64,000 bases of DNA from Paenibacillus odorifer (GCF_000758725.1 NZ_CP009428.1:3472001-3536000); one strand, 5' to 3'; shown: positions 44,719 to 54,534, counted from the stretch's first letter. Translations and numbers: made by a program. Notes: a model not told the origin generated them from the letters alone.

Positions 44719-46029
44719 ATGACAGAAAAAAGACCAAGACAATTATGTATTGGCCTGTCCTTAAATGCAACCTGGATGAAAGGAGACGGCTGGCGGCACC
44801 CGGATAGCGGAGTAGAGAAGATGGAGTCTATTGATTACTATATTGATTTGGCAAAAATGGCTGAGAATTCAAAGCTCGATTTTCTTTTCAGGGCTGATTA
44901 TCTGTATGTTAGCCCGCAGATGTTAGGAGACTCCTCAAATTTCGGCAGCCCCGACCCTGCATTGTTTTTTGCAGCGATAGCTCGTGAAACCGAGCGGATC
45001 GGACTGGTAACGACGATTTCCACTACTTTTAATCCGCCGTATGTTGTTGCAAGGCAATTGCAGTCCTTACACTGGCTGAGCAATGGACGCGCCGGCTGGA
45101 ATATTGTCACTTCGATTGAAGGTGCCGATAATTTCAGCGATTCACCTATGCCGTCACCGGAAGAAAGATATGCCAAGGCTATGGAATTCACGGATGTTGT
45201 ACGCAAGCTTTGGGAGAGTTTTCCGAATGAAGCGATTGTTATCGACCGTCAGTCAGGTATGTTTTCGGATAAGGATAAAGTGACTGCCATTAATCATTCC
45301 GGGGAATTTTTCAGTGTAAAAGGGCCGCTTACTTTGCCTGCTCACAAATCAGGAACACCGCCGCTATTTCAAGCTGGTGCTTCAGACATTGGACGGAATT
45401 TCGCCTCATCTGTAGCCGATGCTATTTTTGCGGCAATGCCGGATATCGAATCGGGAGTGGAACTAAGGAATGATCTGAGAAGAAGAGCGGCTGAGCAGGG
45501 CCGTGATCCGGATGCTATCAAAGTTTTGCCGGGCTTATATTTTTTCCTGGCCGATACGCGCGAAGAAGCACTTAAATTACATAAGGCTGCACATGCGAAT
45601 TTAAGCCTTGAACGCAGACATGCTTCGCTCAAATCGGTGATGGGTCTTGATTTAAGCGGTTATCCCTTAGATAAGCGAGTAACTGACGATATATTACCCG
45701 ATTCCAGTCAGGCCGTCCGCAGCCGGACTCATGCCGAATTGTTACGGCGGTATATTATCAAAAACCAGCCTACAGTGAAAGAAATCTTGGACAGGCCGGA
45801 GGTTGTCGGATCTGCACATTGGGTATCTGTCGGGACAGTAGAGGATGTGCTGAACGATATTATTGAACGGTTTGATGCGGAGGCTATGGATGGCTTCATC
45901 GCCTTGCCAGGCGGCTCGGAACAATCTATGGAGTTGTTTTTTGAGAAGTTGGTACCGGAGCTGGTTGAAAGAGGTTTATTCCGGAGTGAATATACTGGAA
46001 GCACTTTCCGTGAGCATTTAGGGATTTAA
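44719..46029 (+). CDS. FMN-dependent monooxygenase, NtaA/SnaA/DszA family
   Basis: This is a 436-residue bacterial-luciferase-fold enzyme that uses FMNH2 and O2. It has the NtaA-type opening (LCIGLSLNATWMKGDGWRHP), NIVTSIEGADNFSD, SGEFFSVKGPL and PPLFQAGASDIGRNFA. Relatives oxidise nitrilotriacetate, EDTA, sulfur heterocycles and similar ligands. A Fur box precedes it, and an NAD(P)H reductase gene and an iron-siderophore binding lipoprotein follow. This enzyme may therefore break down or modify an iron chelate or siderophore. That role is inference. Confidence 0.88.
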   Translation: MTEKRPRQLCIGLSLNATWMKGDGWRHPDSGVEKMESIDYYIDLAKMAENSKLDFLFRADYLYVSPQMLGDSSNFGSPDPALFFAAIARETERIGLVTTISTTFNPPYVVARQLQSLHWLSNGRAGWNIVTSIEGADNFSDSPMPSPEERYAKAMEFTDVVRKLWESFPNEAIVIDRQSGMFSDKDKVTAINHSGEFFSVKGPLTLPAHKSGTPPLFQAGASDIGRNFASSVADAIFAAMPDIESGVELRNDLRRRAAEQGRDPDAIKVLPGLYFFLADTREEALKLHKAAHANLSLERRHASLKSVMGLDLSGYPLDKRVTDDILPDSSQAVRSRTHAELLRRYIIKNQPTVKEILDRPEVVGSAHWVSVGTVEDVLNDIIERFDAEAMDGFIALPGGSEQSMELFFEKLVPELVERGLFRSEYTGSTFREHLGI

Positions 46030-46054
46030 AAAAGAGAAATGAGGCGATTGAACG

Positions 46055-47104
46055 ATGCATGAAGAGGAATTGTTTGATGTTACGATTATTGGCGGCGGTC
46101 CGGCTGGATTATTTGCTGCATTTTATAGCGGACTCCGTGAAATGAAAACCAAAATTATAGAATTCCAACCTGTGCTTGGCGGCAAGGTGCATGTCTATCC
46201 GGAAAAGATGATCTGGGACGTAGGAGGCTTACAGCCTATTCTTGGCTCACAACTTATTGAACAAATGGTTGCTCAAGGGATGACTTTCCAACCGGAGGTT
46301 GCCTTTAATGAAAAGGTCACATCCATCTCGCAAGATGAAGCAGGTTACTTTATTTTACACACCGCCGCAAACCGGAAGCATTTCACTAAAACTGTGATAT
46401 TGGCCATTGGAGGAGGCATTCTGAAGCCGGTCAAGCTCGAAATCGAGGGTGCCGAAAGATTCGAAATCACAAATTTGCATTATACGGTGAAGTCACTTGC
46501 CCGATTTAAAGAGAAGACTATCCTAATATCGGGAGGCGGCCATTCTGCTGTTGACTGGGCGAATGAACTGGCTCCGATTGCCAAAAAGGTGTCTCTGACG
46601 TACCGGAAAGAGAACTTAAAGGGGCATGAAGCCGATATTTCACGCTTGGCAAACAATGGCGTAGAGTGCTTGTTAAATACTTCAATCGAAAAGTTGATTG
46701 CCACACCGGATCACGAAAGAATAGGGACTGTACTGCTGAAAAGTAATGACAACGGAGAGGCATTTGAGCTGTCTGTCGATGAGGTCATCATTAATCACGG
46801 TTATGAGCGCGACAAAGAACTGCTGGTGAACAGTGAAATTAAAATGGATCTGTGGGAACATCAGATTTCAGGATCAGTAACGAGCGGGACATCCGTGCCG
46901 GGTATTTATGCGGCAGGTGATGTTCTACACCATGATGGGAAACTGCACCTGATCGCGGGGGCATTCCAGGATGCTGCCAATGCGGTAAACCAAGCCAAAC
47001 AATACATCACACCGGAGGCAAATTCGTCCGGGATGGTGTCTTCACATAATGACCTGTTCACGCAGAAAAACCGTAATTTAATGAAGCATTTATACAGACA
47101 GTAA
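46055..47104 (+). CDS. Ferredoxin/flavodoxin-NADP+ reductase (YumC/YcgT type)
   Basis: This 349-residue flavoprotein resembles thioredoxin reductase but lacks the CxxC pair. It shows the FAD site IIGGGPAGLFAAFYSG, the NADP site ISGGGHSAVDWANELA and a C-terminal GIYAAGDVLHHDGKL. It transfers electrons from NADPH to ferredoxin or flavodoxin. B. subtilis has a Fur-regulated paralogue, YcgT. In this operon it may reduce FMN or iron chelates for the monooxygenase step or free Fe(III). Confidence 0.9.
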   Translation: MHEEELFDVTIIGGGPAGLFAAFYSGLREMKTKIIEFQPVLGGKVHVYPEKMIWDVGGLQPILGSQLIEQMVAQGMTFQPEVAFNEKVTSISQDEAGYFILHTAANRKHFTKTVILAIGGGILKPVKLEIEGAERFEITNLHYTVKSLARFKEKTILISGGGHSAVDWANELAPIAKKVSLTYRKENLKGHEADISRLANNGVECLLNTSIEKLIATPDHERIGTVLLKSNDNGEAFELSVDEVIINHGYERDKELLVNSEIKMDLWEHQISGSVTSGTSVPGIYAAGDVLHHDGKLHLIAGAFQDAANAVNQAKQYITPEANSSGMVSSHNDLFTQKNRNLMKHLYRQ

Positions 47105-47129
47105 TGATAACAACTCAAGGGGGAGCCAA

Positions 47130-48077
47130 ATGAAAAGACTATATGGATGGATTGCATCCTTAATTATACTTGCAGGATTATTGGCTGGATGTTCCGAAAC
47201 TTCAGTCACGCCTACACCGGAAGCCGGCAAGATCGATGAAGCGGGATGGCCTAGAACAATTGCGGATGCCAGCGACAATGGAGTGGTGCTTAAGACACGT
47301 CCTGAGCGTATAGCGGTTTTGCATCCCTTGTATTTAGATTACTTTTTTGCTCTAGATACTCCTCCAATCGCATCAACCAATGCAGCGGAAGCGATGAAGG
47401 ATTTTGCTACTTTACAGCCTTATGCTGGAACTGCTGAAATTATTAATTTGGGCAGCAGCAATGCGAACCTGGAAATGATCATGGATGCAAAGCCAGATGT
47501 GATTGTAACCTTCAAGGGTTCTGTTGATAGCAATTATGAAGAGTTGAATAAGATTGCACCAGTCATCTTAATTGACTACACCGATACCTGGGAAAAAACG
47601 GCCATGCTGTGTGCTCAGATTGTTGGTAAAGAGACATTAGCGGAACAAGCCATTAAGGAAACCCAAGAAATGATTGCAAAAACAAAAGAACAGTTAAGTA
47701 GTCTTGAGAATAAAACATTTGCTTTACTACGGGTCGACGGAAAAGCCAATTTTAATGCTCAAGGCTCTAAAAACACGATGTACTACAATCAAACTGTAGG
47801 CTTTGGGTTGTTGCCACCAAAGGGATATCCTGAAGAGGGAGGGGCACTTTCTCTGGAGGGAATATACAGCATGAATCCAGATTATATTATTATCCAGCAT
47901 GATATGGATATCGCAAAGGCAGCCATCAAGGACAAGGAAACTTCGAACGTGTGGAACTCACTGGAAGCAGTGAAAAACAATCATGTACTTATCTTTGATA
48001 ACTCACTCAATAGCGCAAGTATCCTGGCTGTCCGTTTGGCTGCAGATCATTTTCTGCAATTGGCGTCTGAACAATAA
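47130..48077 (+). CDS. Iron-siderophore ABC transporter substrate-binding lipoprotein
   Basis: This is a 315-residue class III binding protein. The lipobox LLAGC (Cys21) anchors it to the membrane. TRPERIAVLHPLYLDYFFAL, MIMDAKPDVIVTF and the C-terminal NVWNSLEAVKNNHVLIFDNS are typical of FecB/FhuD-type proteins. No permease or ATPase is next to it, so it must share a transporter encoded elsewhere. It is third gene of the Fur-box operon and is followed by a terminator. Confidence 0.9.
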   Translation: MKRLYGWIASLIILAGLLAGCSETSVTPTPEAGKIDEAGWPRTIADASDNGVVLKTRPERIAVLHPLYLDYFFALDTPPIASTNAAEAMKDFATLQPYAGTAEIINLGSSNANLEMIMDAKPDVIVTFKGSVDSNYEELNKIAPVILIDYTDTWEKTAMLCAQIVGKETLAEQAIKETQEMIAKTKEQLSSLENKTFALLRVDGKANFNAQGSKNTMYYNQTVGFGLLPPKGYPEEGGALSLEGIYSMNPDYIIIQHDMDIAKAAIKDKETSNVWNSLEAVKNNHVLIFDNSLNSASILAVRLAADHFLQLASEQ

Positions 48078-48087
48078 AATTATATTA

Positions 48088-48128
48088 CAAAATCCGATTG
48101 CACCTTTTAGGGCAATCGGATTTTTGTT
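48088..48128 (+). terminator. Terminator of the first iron operon
   Basis: AAATCCGATTGC pairs perfectly with GCAATCGGATTT and is followed by TTG TT. Confidence 0.85.
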
Positions 48129-48154
48129 ATTAAGTTAAATATCTTGACTGTTAT

Positions 48155-48169
48155 TGATAATGGTTATCA
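48155..48169 (+). promoter_or_regulatory. Fur box
   Basis: TGATAATGGTTATCA is a 7-1-7 Fur box with one mismatch. It lies downstream of TTGACT (48144-48149) and 41 bases ahead of the AraC-SBP start. Confidence 0.85.
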
Positions 48170-48210
48170 TTTATGATGAGTATTAGACAGATAACGGAGG
48201 GGTAGTCATT

Positions 48211-50130
48211 ATGCACAAAAGCAATCAAATATTGCTTTGGGACCAAGCGACGGTCAAGTTATTGGATGTGCGCCGTATTGAAAGGGTTCGGGGCGAAATT
48301 CTTCATAAATATAAGATTCCTGCCAGTATATTTTTACTTTCGGTACAAGGGAGCGCTCAAGTTCAATTAGATCAGTCTGAATTTTCTTTTACAGGATTTC
48401 AAGTCCTGCATAGCGGGAAAGGAGCGACCCTTAATATTGTTCCGACAAGCAAGAATTTTGTTTACTATATCATTTATTACCGTGCATGGATGCAAGAGGA
48501 GGATCTGTTCCAAACACAATATTGTTTTTCCCCAGATGCACCCATTTTACTTTATAACAAAATGCAATTGATGTATCAAAAATGGAACGAGCAAGAAGAG
48601 AGACTCAATGTAAAATCACTTTTTTATCAATTCATTCATCAGGTTTTAAAAGAATTACATAGAAAAGAGACTGAAGTGAAACAAACAAGTGTTGCAGTCC
48701 AGGTAATCACCTATATCCAGGAGTACTATGCGGAGCCAATTACATTAGATTCGCTTGCGGAAGTATTTAATTTCAGTGCTTATCATTTGTCATCCTTGTT
48801 TAAAGAGCACACAGGTATGAGTCCGATTGATTACTTAATTCGGTTTCGGCTTGAACTTGCAACGGAGCTTTTAATGACAACAGATGCTTCGGTCGGGGAA
48901 ATATCAGCAAGTGTTGGTTATAAAGACGTATATTATTTCAGCCGAATTTTCAAGAAAAGAAAAGGTGTATCCCCTGCACATTTTAGAACAAGAGAGTTTC
49001 AGCGGCCTAAAGTTGCTGAAAGTCCATTAAACTTCCCCACATCCTCTATTTTTGAACCCATCGTTCAACAGTATATTAATAATGATAATCATTATCATAA
49101 TACGGAAAAAGGGGAATTACCTATGTTTAAAATGACAAAATCTCAGACGACGGCAGCTTTACTGCTTTGCAGTTCTCTATTATTAGGTGCTTGCTCAAGC
49201 GGGACGGGTACTGCTACGAAGGAACAAAGTAATGGGAATGGAACCGTAAATCAAGCAACATCAGAAGAAAGTACGAACACTCGAATAGTATCAACGCCTA
49301 AGGGAGATGTGGAAGTACCAGCAGAGCCGAAAAGAGTGGCGGCTGACCAATATATGGGGCATTTATTGAAATTAGGAATTATACCCATCGGAGCAAGAAC
49401 GTTTATGCTGGATGAAGGGTGGATGGAAAAAGCGGACATACCCAAAGAAACGATCGAGAAAATTGAGGATTTAGGGGATTTTCCTTTAAATTTGGAAAAA
49501 TTAACGATGCTAGATCCGGACTTAATTATCGGTTCGATCGATGAGAACATAGAACAATATGAGAAAATTGGGACCACTGTTTTTCTGCCTTATTGGGAGG
49601 GGTTAAAAACAGCAGGGCCGCTTGATAAATTTAGGAGTGTAAGCAAAATATTCGGAAAAGAAAAAGAAGCAGAAGAATGGATTACGGAATATGAACTGAA
49701 AGTAGCTGAAGCAAAGTCGAAACTTGCCGGGGTTATCAAGGAAGGGGAAACCGTTTCGATTGTTCAGTTTTCACAAAAGGCCGTGTACGTCTTAGCGGCA
49801 AAGGGAGAAAATTATGGTTCTTCCACTATATACAATATGCTGAAGCTGCCTCCAACAGAAAGTGCCAAAAATATGGCGGAGGGGTTTGAATCCATTTCAC
49901 TTGAAGTGCTTCTAGAATACTTAGGTGATTATGTTTTTGTATATAATGGCGATGCGGATGCAACCAATAAAGCAATGGAAAGTAACATATGGAAAGGCAT
50001 CCCTGCAGTGAAAAATGGCAAAGTTTATTTGTATGGCGATAATTATCATGATGAATTCGTAATGGAGGACCCTTTTTCATTAGAGCTTCAGCTTGATACG
50101 ATTGTGAATTTGTTACTTGGTTATCAGTAA
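48211..50130 (+). CDS. AraC-family regulator fused in frame to a siderophore-binding lipoprotein
   Basis: This is a single open frame of 639 residues. Residues 1-275 are a complete AraC regulator: cupin-like sensor, then HTHs ITLDSLAEVFNFSAYHLSSL and VGEISASVGYKDVYYFSRIF, ending KGVSPAHFRTREF. Residues 276-304 (FEPIVQQYINNDNHYHNTEK in part) are encoded by DNA that holds a promoter-like motif, a perfect Fur box and a ribosome site. Residues 305-639 are a full lipoprotein with its own signal peptide. B. subtilis Btr (YbbB) is an AraC-binding protein fusion, but its binding domain is cytosolic and has no signal peptide. It may be two genes whose separating stop was lost. Confidence 0.8.
   Translation: MHKSNQILLWDQATVKLLDVRRIERVRGEILHKYKIPASIFLLSVQGSAQVQLDQSEFSFTGFQVLHSGKGATLNIVPTSKNFVYYIIYYRAWMQEEDLFQTQYCFSPDAPILLYNKMQLMYQKWNEQEERLNVKSLFYQFIHQVLKELHRKETEVKQTSVAVQVITYIQEYYAEPITLDSLAEVFNFSAYHLSSLFKEHTGMSPIDYLIRFRLELATELLMTTDASVGEISASVGYKDVYYFSRIFKKRKGVSPAHFRTREFQRPKVAESPLNFPTSSIFEPIVQQYINNDNHYHNTEKGELPMFKMTKSQTTAALLLCSSLLLGACSSGTGTATKEQSNGNGTVNQATSEESTNTRIVSTPKGDVEVPAEPKRVAADQYMGHLLKLGIIPIGARTFMLDEGWMEKADIPKETIEKIEDLGDFPLNLEKLTMLDPDLIIGSIDENIEQYEKIGTTVFLPYWEGLKTAGPLDKFRSVSKIFGKEKEAEEWITEYELKVAEAKSKLAGVIKEGETVSIVQFSQKAVYVLAAKGENYGSSTIYNMLKLPPTESAKNMAEGFESISLEVLLEYLGDYVFVYNGDADATNKAMESNIWKGIPAVKNGKVYLYGDNYHDEFVMEDPFSLELQLDTIVNLLLGYQ
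49052..49097 (+). promoter_or_regulatory. Internal promoter-like motif and perfect Fur box
   Basis: TTGAAC (49052-49057), 16 bases, then TATTAA (49074-49079) are followed by TGATAATCATTATCA (49083-49097), an exact 7-1-7 Fur box. AAAGGGGA then leads to ATG 49123. All of this lies inside the open AraC-SBP frame. Confidence 0.8.
49123..50130 (+). CDS. Iron-siderophore substrate-binding lipoprotein (internal start)
   Basis: Starting at ATG 49123 behind AAAGGGG, this is a normal 335-residue binding protein. The signal peptide AALLLCSSLLLGAC has a lipobox Cys at residue 24. IVSTPKGDVEVPAEPKRVAA, MLDPDLIIGSIDEN and IPAVKNGKVYLYGDNYH are typical of FeuA/FhuD-type proteins. Its own Fur box and promoter motif argue that it is made separately from the AraC part. 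No permease or ATPase follows. It would capture a ferric siderophore at the cell surface. Confidence 0.85.
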   Translation: MFKMTKSQTTAALLLCSSLLLGACSSGTGTATKEQSNGNGTVNQATSEESTNTRIVSTPKGDVEVPAEPKRVAADQYMGHLLKLGIIPIGARTFMLDEGWMEKADIPKETIEKIEDLGDFPLNLEKLTMLDPDLIIGSIDENIEQYEKIGTTVFLPYWEGLKTAGPLDKFRSVSKIFGKEKEAEEWITEYELKVAEAKSKLAGVIKEGETVSIVQFSQKAVYVLAAKGENYGSSTIYNMLKLPPTESAKNMAEGFESISLEVLLEYLGDYVFVYNGDADATNKAMESNIWKGIPAVKNGKVYLYGDNYHDEFVMEDPFSLELQLDTIVNLLLGYQ

Positions 50131-50140
50131 CTTAGGAGAG

Positions 50141-50176
50141 AGCGAAACGGAGCATTTATCCGTTTCGCTTTTTTTT
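50141..50176 (+). terminator. Terminator of the second iron locus
   Basis: AGCGAAACGGA pairs perfectly with TCCGTTTCGCT and is followed by T8. Confidence 0.9.
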
Positions 50177-50405
50177 GTACTAATATCCCGATAGCCCAAT
50201 CCTTCATCATGAGCCTCAGCAACTGTGACTTTTTTCATAATACCCTTTCTATATTCGACCCGTTTTATAGGCCAAAAGTATAATTTTTACAGCAGTTTAC
50301 ATAAATCTATCTTTTTTTTAATTGTTTTGAGATAGGATAGTAGATGTCAAGCAGGTGGGTATTTATGGTAATTACTCACCGGACTATTTCTTGAGGAGGA
50401 AGGGT

Positions 50406-53400
50406 ATGAAGGAGAAGAATTCAGTTTGGAAAAAGAGGCTGATGAACAGCACTCTATCTGTGGCGGTGGCCGTACCACTTCAGCTGTTCACGTTCGGAGC
50501 CGGTTCGGCGGTATTCGCAGAAGGACCAAACGATCCTGCACCGTACATTGAGGCCAAAGTGGTCAATGAGCATGCAGGCCAGAAGATCCTGTTTGACAAT
50601 ACCCATGAGCAGACTGCGGGAGCAGCCGATTGGGTGATTGACGGCGCTTTTTCAGACTTTGGGAATGCCCTTGCCCAGGAAGGCTATTATGTCAAAGAAC
50701 TCCGCAAGACGACTCCAATTACTTTGAGTGATCTTTCCGATTATGATGTCTACATCGTCGCCGAATCCAACGTGCCCTACAAAGCAAGCGAGCAGCTTGC
50801 GATGGCGGAATATGTGGAGGATGGCGGCAGTATTTTCTTCATCGGCGACCATTATAATGCCGACCGCAACAAAAACCGCTGGGATGGTTCTGAAGCTTTC
50901 AACGGCTACCGCCGTGGAGCGTGGGACAATCCAGCCAAAGGCATGAATGCCGATGAGGTCGCTTCTGCAGCCATGCAGGGTGTGGTTAGCTCTGACTGGC
51001 TGGCGGACGAGTTCGGTGTCCGTTTCCGCTACAATGCGCTTGGCGACATTAACGCAACCAACATCGTGGCTCCCGATCAAGCCTTCGGCATTACAACGGG
51101 CGTATCGGCGGTAGCTATGCATGCCGGTTCCACGCTGGCCATTCTAGACCCAGCACGTGCGAAAGGTATCGTCTACCTGCCGCAAACCAATGCTGCCTGG
51201 GCCAATGCCGTAGACCAGGGGGTCTATAACGGCGGCGGTGTGGCAGAAGGTCCTTATGTAGCAGTTGCGAAAAAAGGCGCCGGCAAGGCAGCCTTCATCG
51301 GTGACTCATCTCCTGTAGAAGATGCAACACCGAAATACCTGCGCGAAGATACCGGCGCCAAGAAAACAACTTACGATGGCTTCAAGGAAGTGGACGATGC
51401 CACACTGCTGGTTAACACCGTCAACTGGCTCGCTGAGCAGGAGAGCTATACGGATTTCACCCAGGTGAATGGCCTGATGCTAGATCAGCCGACAGCACTG
51501 CTGCCATTCGAGGAGCCAGCGCTGTCCACTGAGCCGCAACCGGAGCCTTGGGCTCAACCAAATGCTGGCTACAAATGGTATGATCGCAGCACCTTCAAAG
51601 CAGGCTCCTACGGCGGACCAGCAGCCACTGCAAGTGCGGTTTATAACTTCACGCACCAGGCTGTGCTGCCAAATGCACAGAATTTTCAGATTCGGGTGAG
51701 TGCAGATAATCTTCCAGCAGGCACAAGCGTTTCCGGCTTCCAGGTAGGTGTCTACCAGGTAAGCAGCGGCGCCCAAATCGCCAAGATTCAGAACAGCGAC
51801 GGCACCTGGCCAAGCAGCTACGGCTATAGCTCCTCATTCAATCTGACGGCTGATCTGAACGGTCATGCCTACAAGGACCTGACGATCCAGATCAAGCCGG
51901 GCACCACAGCTGCATCCAATCTGCGCCTCCGTCAGAACAGTACAAACCTCAAGACTGAATCGGTGACGCTGGGCAATGTTCCTGCTGAACCGCTTCCGGC
52001 TGAGGAAGATCCCATTCCGGCTACAATCTCTATCGGCGATTCCCGGGCTAAGGCAGCCGGATCACTGGTAACGGTGGAGGGGACCGTGACGACCGAGCCG
52101 GGTATCTTTGGCGGACAGTCCTTCTATCTCCAAGATGGAACCGGTGGGGTTTATGTCTTCCAGAGTCAGAGCGGCTTCCACGTGGGCGATAAGGTCAAGG
52201 TAACAGCGTCCACCGCACTGTACAACACAGAGCTGGAGCTGACCGAAGCAGTACAAATTGCGAAGACGGGCACGGCGGCACTGCCGCAGCCGATTGCGGC
52301 GAACATGGTGAATGATGCCAACCAAGGCCAATTGGTTCAACTGAACGGTGTGACAGTGGCGAACATTATCAACGCTACGCCAAGCGGCTCCTTTGAATTC
52401 GACGCAGTCAACGCCGACGGGACAAGCAATCATGTGCGCGTGGATGCCCGGACAGGCATTACTAAGGATATCTTCCCTTATACTGAGGGACAAAAACTTA
52501 ATATCACAGGTGTTGCCGCAATTTTTAAAGGCATCTACCAGCTCAAGCCGAGAAGCCTCGATGACTTCGCCGCAGCAGAAGAAGAGGGGGCTCCGGTGAC
52601 AACGGCGACGCTGTCTGCCGAGCCTAATGCTTCCGGCTGGTTTAACCAGCCGGTCACCGTTACCCTGAAGGCGAATACAGATACAGCTAATGTTTATTAC
52701 TCGCTTAACGGCAACAATGAAGCTGAGTACAGTACACCTGTGGACCTGAAGGAAGACGGGCGGCATACATTGACATACCATGCTGTGCCGGGAAAAGGCA
52801 AATCGGAAGATCCCAAGACGTTGAACCTCAATATTGATACGGCTCCACCGGTTGCCGAACTGAAGGAATCCGGCCATGAGGTGAGAGATGTAGAAGAAGG
52901 AGCGCAGCTTTACTTTGAATTGACTGCTGACGATATATTGTCAGGTGTCACCTCGAAACAGCTTCTATTAGATGGGAAAACGATTGCCGAGGGCCAGACC
53001 CTGAGCGCCGCCGATTTAGGCGCCGGCTCCCACACCGTGAAATACACCGTGCAGGATGCGGCCAGCAATACGACTGAAAAGAGCTATACTTTCCAGGTTA
53101 TTGGCGGCCAGGTGATTGCGACTGGTAAGCCAGGACAGGCTGATCTTTCCTCCAACAGCAGCTATGCTAATGGACTTAGTGATGGTAACTATACGGTCAC
53201 CATGAACCTATGGTGGGGTAATAACGGCACGAGCTACAAACTCTATGAGAACGGCACACTGATTGATTCTAAGACACTGAAGGATGTATCGCCGGCTGCC
53301 CAGACGGCAAGCACAGAGCTTCATGGCAAGGTGAACGGCACTTATGTATACACTGCGGAGTTAACCAACAAATATGGCACGACCAAGATCGATTCGCTTA

Positions 53401-53702
53401 CGGTCACCATAAGTGACTCTGCGCCGGGCAAGCCGATTCTGTCCGAAGATAACTGGGACGGAGATGGCACCTATAAGGTGTCGATGAATCTTTGGTGGGG
53501 AACTAACGCTACAGAGTACCGACTGTATGAAAACGGGGAGCTCATCGACTCACAGCCGCTGAATGCCCATACACCTTCGGCGCAAAGTGCAGCAACCACC
53601 ATCAGCGGACGCTCTGCCGGTGTGTACGAATATCGGGCGGAGCTGGTCAACGCGGCGGGAGTAACTGCCAGTGATACGATCAAGGTAACGGTCATCCGCT
53701 AA
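50406..53702 (+). CDS. Large secreted multidomain protein (GATase-like, OB-fold, ChiA-N-like repeats)
   Basis: This 1098-residue protein has a signal peptide (about 1-38, ending AVFA). An N-terminal class I glutamine-amidotransferase-like/DUF4350-type domain follows (about 45-360; [37 protein letters not shown]). A beta domain (about 385-525) is next, then an OB-fold of the YhcR/nuclease type (about 535-680; [19 protein letters not shown]). Two Ig-like segments follow ([32 protein letters not shown]), and two ChiA N-terminal-like repeats end it ([20 protein letters not shown] and [20 protein letters not shown]). The start is ATG 50406 behind GAGGAGGAAGGG. It appears GC-richer than its neighbours. 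An extracellular nucleic-acid or polysaccharide role is possible; no catalytic residues could be assigned. Confidence 0.8.
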   Translation: MKEKNSVWKKRLMNSTLSVAVAVPLQLFTFGAGSAVFAEGPNDPAPYIEAKVVNEHAGQKILFDNTHEQTAGAADWVIDGAFSDFGNALAQEGYYVKELRKTTPITLSDLSDYDVYIVAESNVPYKASEQLAMAEYVEDGGSIFFIGDHYNADRNKNRWDGSEAFNGYRRGAWDNPAKGMNADEVASAAMQGVVSSDWLADEFGVRFRYNALGDINATNIVAPDQAFGITTGVSAVAMHAGSTLAILDPARAKGIVYLPQTNAAWANAVDQGVYNGGGVAEGPYVAVAKKGAGKAAFIGDSSPVEDATPKYLREDTGAKKTTYDGFKEVDDATLLVNTVNWLAEQESYTDFTQVNGLMLDQPTALLPFEEPALSTEPQPEPWAQPNAGYKWYDRSTFKAGSYGGPAATASAVYNFTHQAVLPNAQNFQIRVSADNLPAGTSVSGFQVGVYQVSSGAQIAKIQNSDGTWPSSYGYSSSFNLTADLNGHAYKDLTIQIKPGTTAASNLRLRQNSTNLKTESVTLGNVPAEPLPAEEDPIPATISIGDSRAKAAGSLVTVEGTVTTEPGIFGGQSFYLQDGTGGVYVFQSQSGFHVGDKVKVTASTALYNTELELTEAVQIAKTGTAALPQPIAANMVNDANQGQLVQLNGVTVANIINATPSGSFEFDAVNADGTSNHVRVDARTGITKDIFPYTEGQKLNITGVAAIFKGIYQLKPRSLDDFAAAEEEGAPVTTATLSAEPNASGWFNQPVTVTLKANTDTANVYYSLNGNNEAEYSTPVDLKEDGRHTLTYHAVPGKGKSEDPKTLNLNIDTAPPVAELKESGHEVRDVEEGAQLYFELTADDILSGVTSKQLLLDGKTIAEGQTLSAADLGAGSHTVKYTVQDAASNTTEKSYTFQVIGGQVIATGKPGQADLSSNSSYANGLSDGNYTVTMNLWWGNNGTSYKLYENGTLIDSKTLKDVSPAAQTASTELHGKVNGTYVYTAELTNKYGTTKIDSLTVTISDSAPGKPILSEDNWDGDGTYKVSMNLWWGTNATEYRLYENGELIDSQPLNAHTPSAQSAATTISGRSAGVYEYRAELVNAAGVTASDTIKVTVIR

Positions 53703-53727
53703 ACTGAATGGCAGTAACAATAACAGT

Positions 53728-53772
53728 AAAAAACGAAGAGCGCCGGATTCCAGGCCGCTCTTCGTTTTTTAC
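53728..53772 (+). terminator. Strong terminator after the large secreted protein
   Basis: AAAAAACGAAGAGCG pairs with CGCTCTTCGTTTTTT. A-run and T-run on both sides would let it act on both strands. Confidence 0.9.
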
Positions 53773-53797
53773 ATTACCATTAGTTCATTGTGCCTCG

Positions 53798-53826
53798 CAA
53801 AAAGCCCTGGTTCGCACCAGGGCTGC
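53798..53826 (-). terminator. Terminator of the membrane-anchored protein gene
   Basis: AGCCCTGG pairs with CCAGGGCT. On the minus strand U5 follows (A-run 53799-53803). It lies just after the stop at 53839. Confidence 0.75.
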
Positions 53827-53838
53827 AAATCATATGGA

Positions 53839-54534
53839 TTATAGGCCGCTATCATCGGTAGTTTCGTAACCATAGTCGAAGGTCTCGATAGTACCATCAT
53901 CATATTGAAGTGTGAGCTGGTCAATAATAATCGTATGTATTGTATTCTGATATGTAAAATCACTGAAAATAAATAAAGTATCATTGGGCTCAACCGGCCC
54001 CACATATTTAAGCGAAAAGCTGCTCTTGCCGTTCAGCTGATCATTGGAAGGATCGCCTACTGGATTAAACGTGCTGATGTGGGCTGTGTAATAATTGATC
54101 CTTTTACCGGTTAAGTTGTCAGCTTCCCAGGTCAGCTTAACAGCATCGGCAGAGTTCGTACTATACTTGAATTCTAATGGCGCACCAATCCCTTGCCCGG
54201 ATGGGGTATCTGCTGCTGGCAGATCTTCAGCTTCATCACCGGCGGGTCCGGTATCATCGTCCGAAGGCATATCTTCCAAGACAACGGCTTCCGGGGAAGG
54301 TGAAGATTCAGTAGGATCTGATTCAATAGAATTGGACCCAGTAGTGTTGGATTCAGCAGCAATAGCAGCTTTATCTGCGGTACTAGGTGGTATTTCTTCG
54401 ATAACGGGATTACTTGCCACATTCTGCCCATTCAAGCGTGTTTCAACGCTAGGGGCCACGTAAATTCCTAAAAGAAAAGCTATCATGATGGATAAAACAT
54501 AGATGAGGACTAAATTGAACCGATTCAAATACAC
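53839..54534 (-). CDS. Membrane-anchored extracytoplasmic protein of unknown function
   Basis: This is a 231-residue protein with one N-terminal membrane helix (VLIYVLSIMIAFLLGIYVAP). A disordered Ser/Pro/Asp/Glu-rich stretch (about 40-115) follows, then a beta-type domain (about 118-225) with VKLTWEADNLTGKRINYYTA and DQLTLQYDDGTIETFDYGYE. The domain topology recalls proteins that sense or bind at the cell surface, but I recognise no family. AAAGGAAGTG precedes the ATG. It is convergent with the large secreted protein across two terminators. Confidence 0.7.
   Translation of the reverse strand: MYLNRFNLVLIYVLSIMIAFLLGIYVAPSVETRLNGQNVASNPVIEEIPPSTADKAAIAAESNTTGSNSIESDPTESSPSPEAVVLEDMPSDDDTGPAGDEAEDLPAADTPSGQGIGAPLEFKYSTNSADAVKLTWEADNLTGKRINYYTAHISTFNPVGDPSNDQLNGKSSFSLKYVGPVEPNDTLFIFSDFTYQNTIHTIIIDQLTLQYDDGTIETFDYGYETTDDSGL

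Noticed and set aside
50652-51122. Antisense ORF (156 codons)
   Set aside because: Same reason; the sense strand encodes the GATase-like domain.
52062-52877. Long antisense ORF (271 codons) within the large secreted protein gene
   Set aside because: It is opposite a coherent multidomain protein, has no recognisable domain, and long antisense frames are expected in GC-richer genes.
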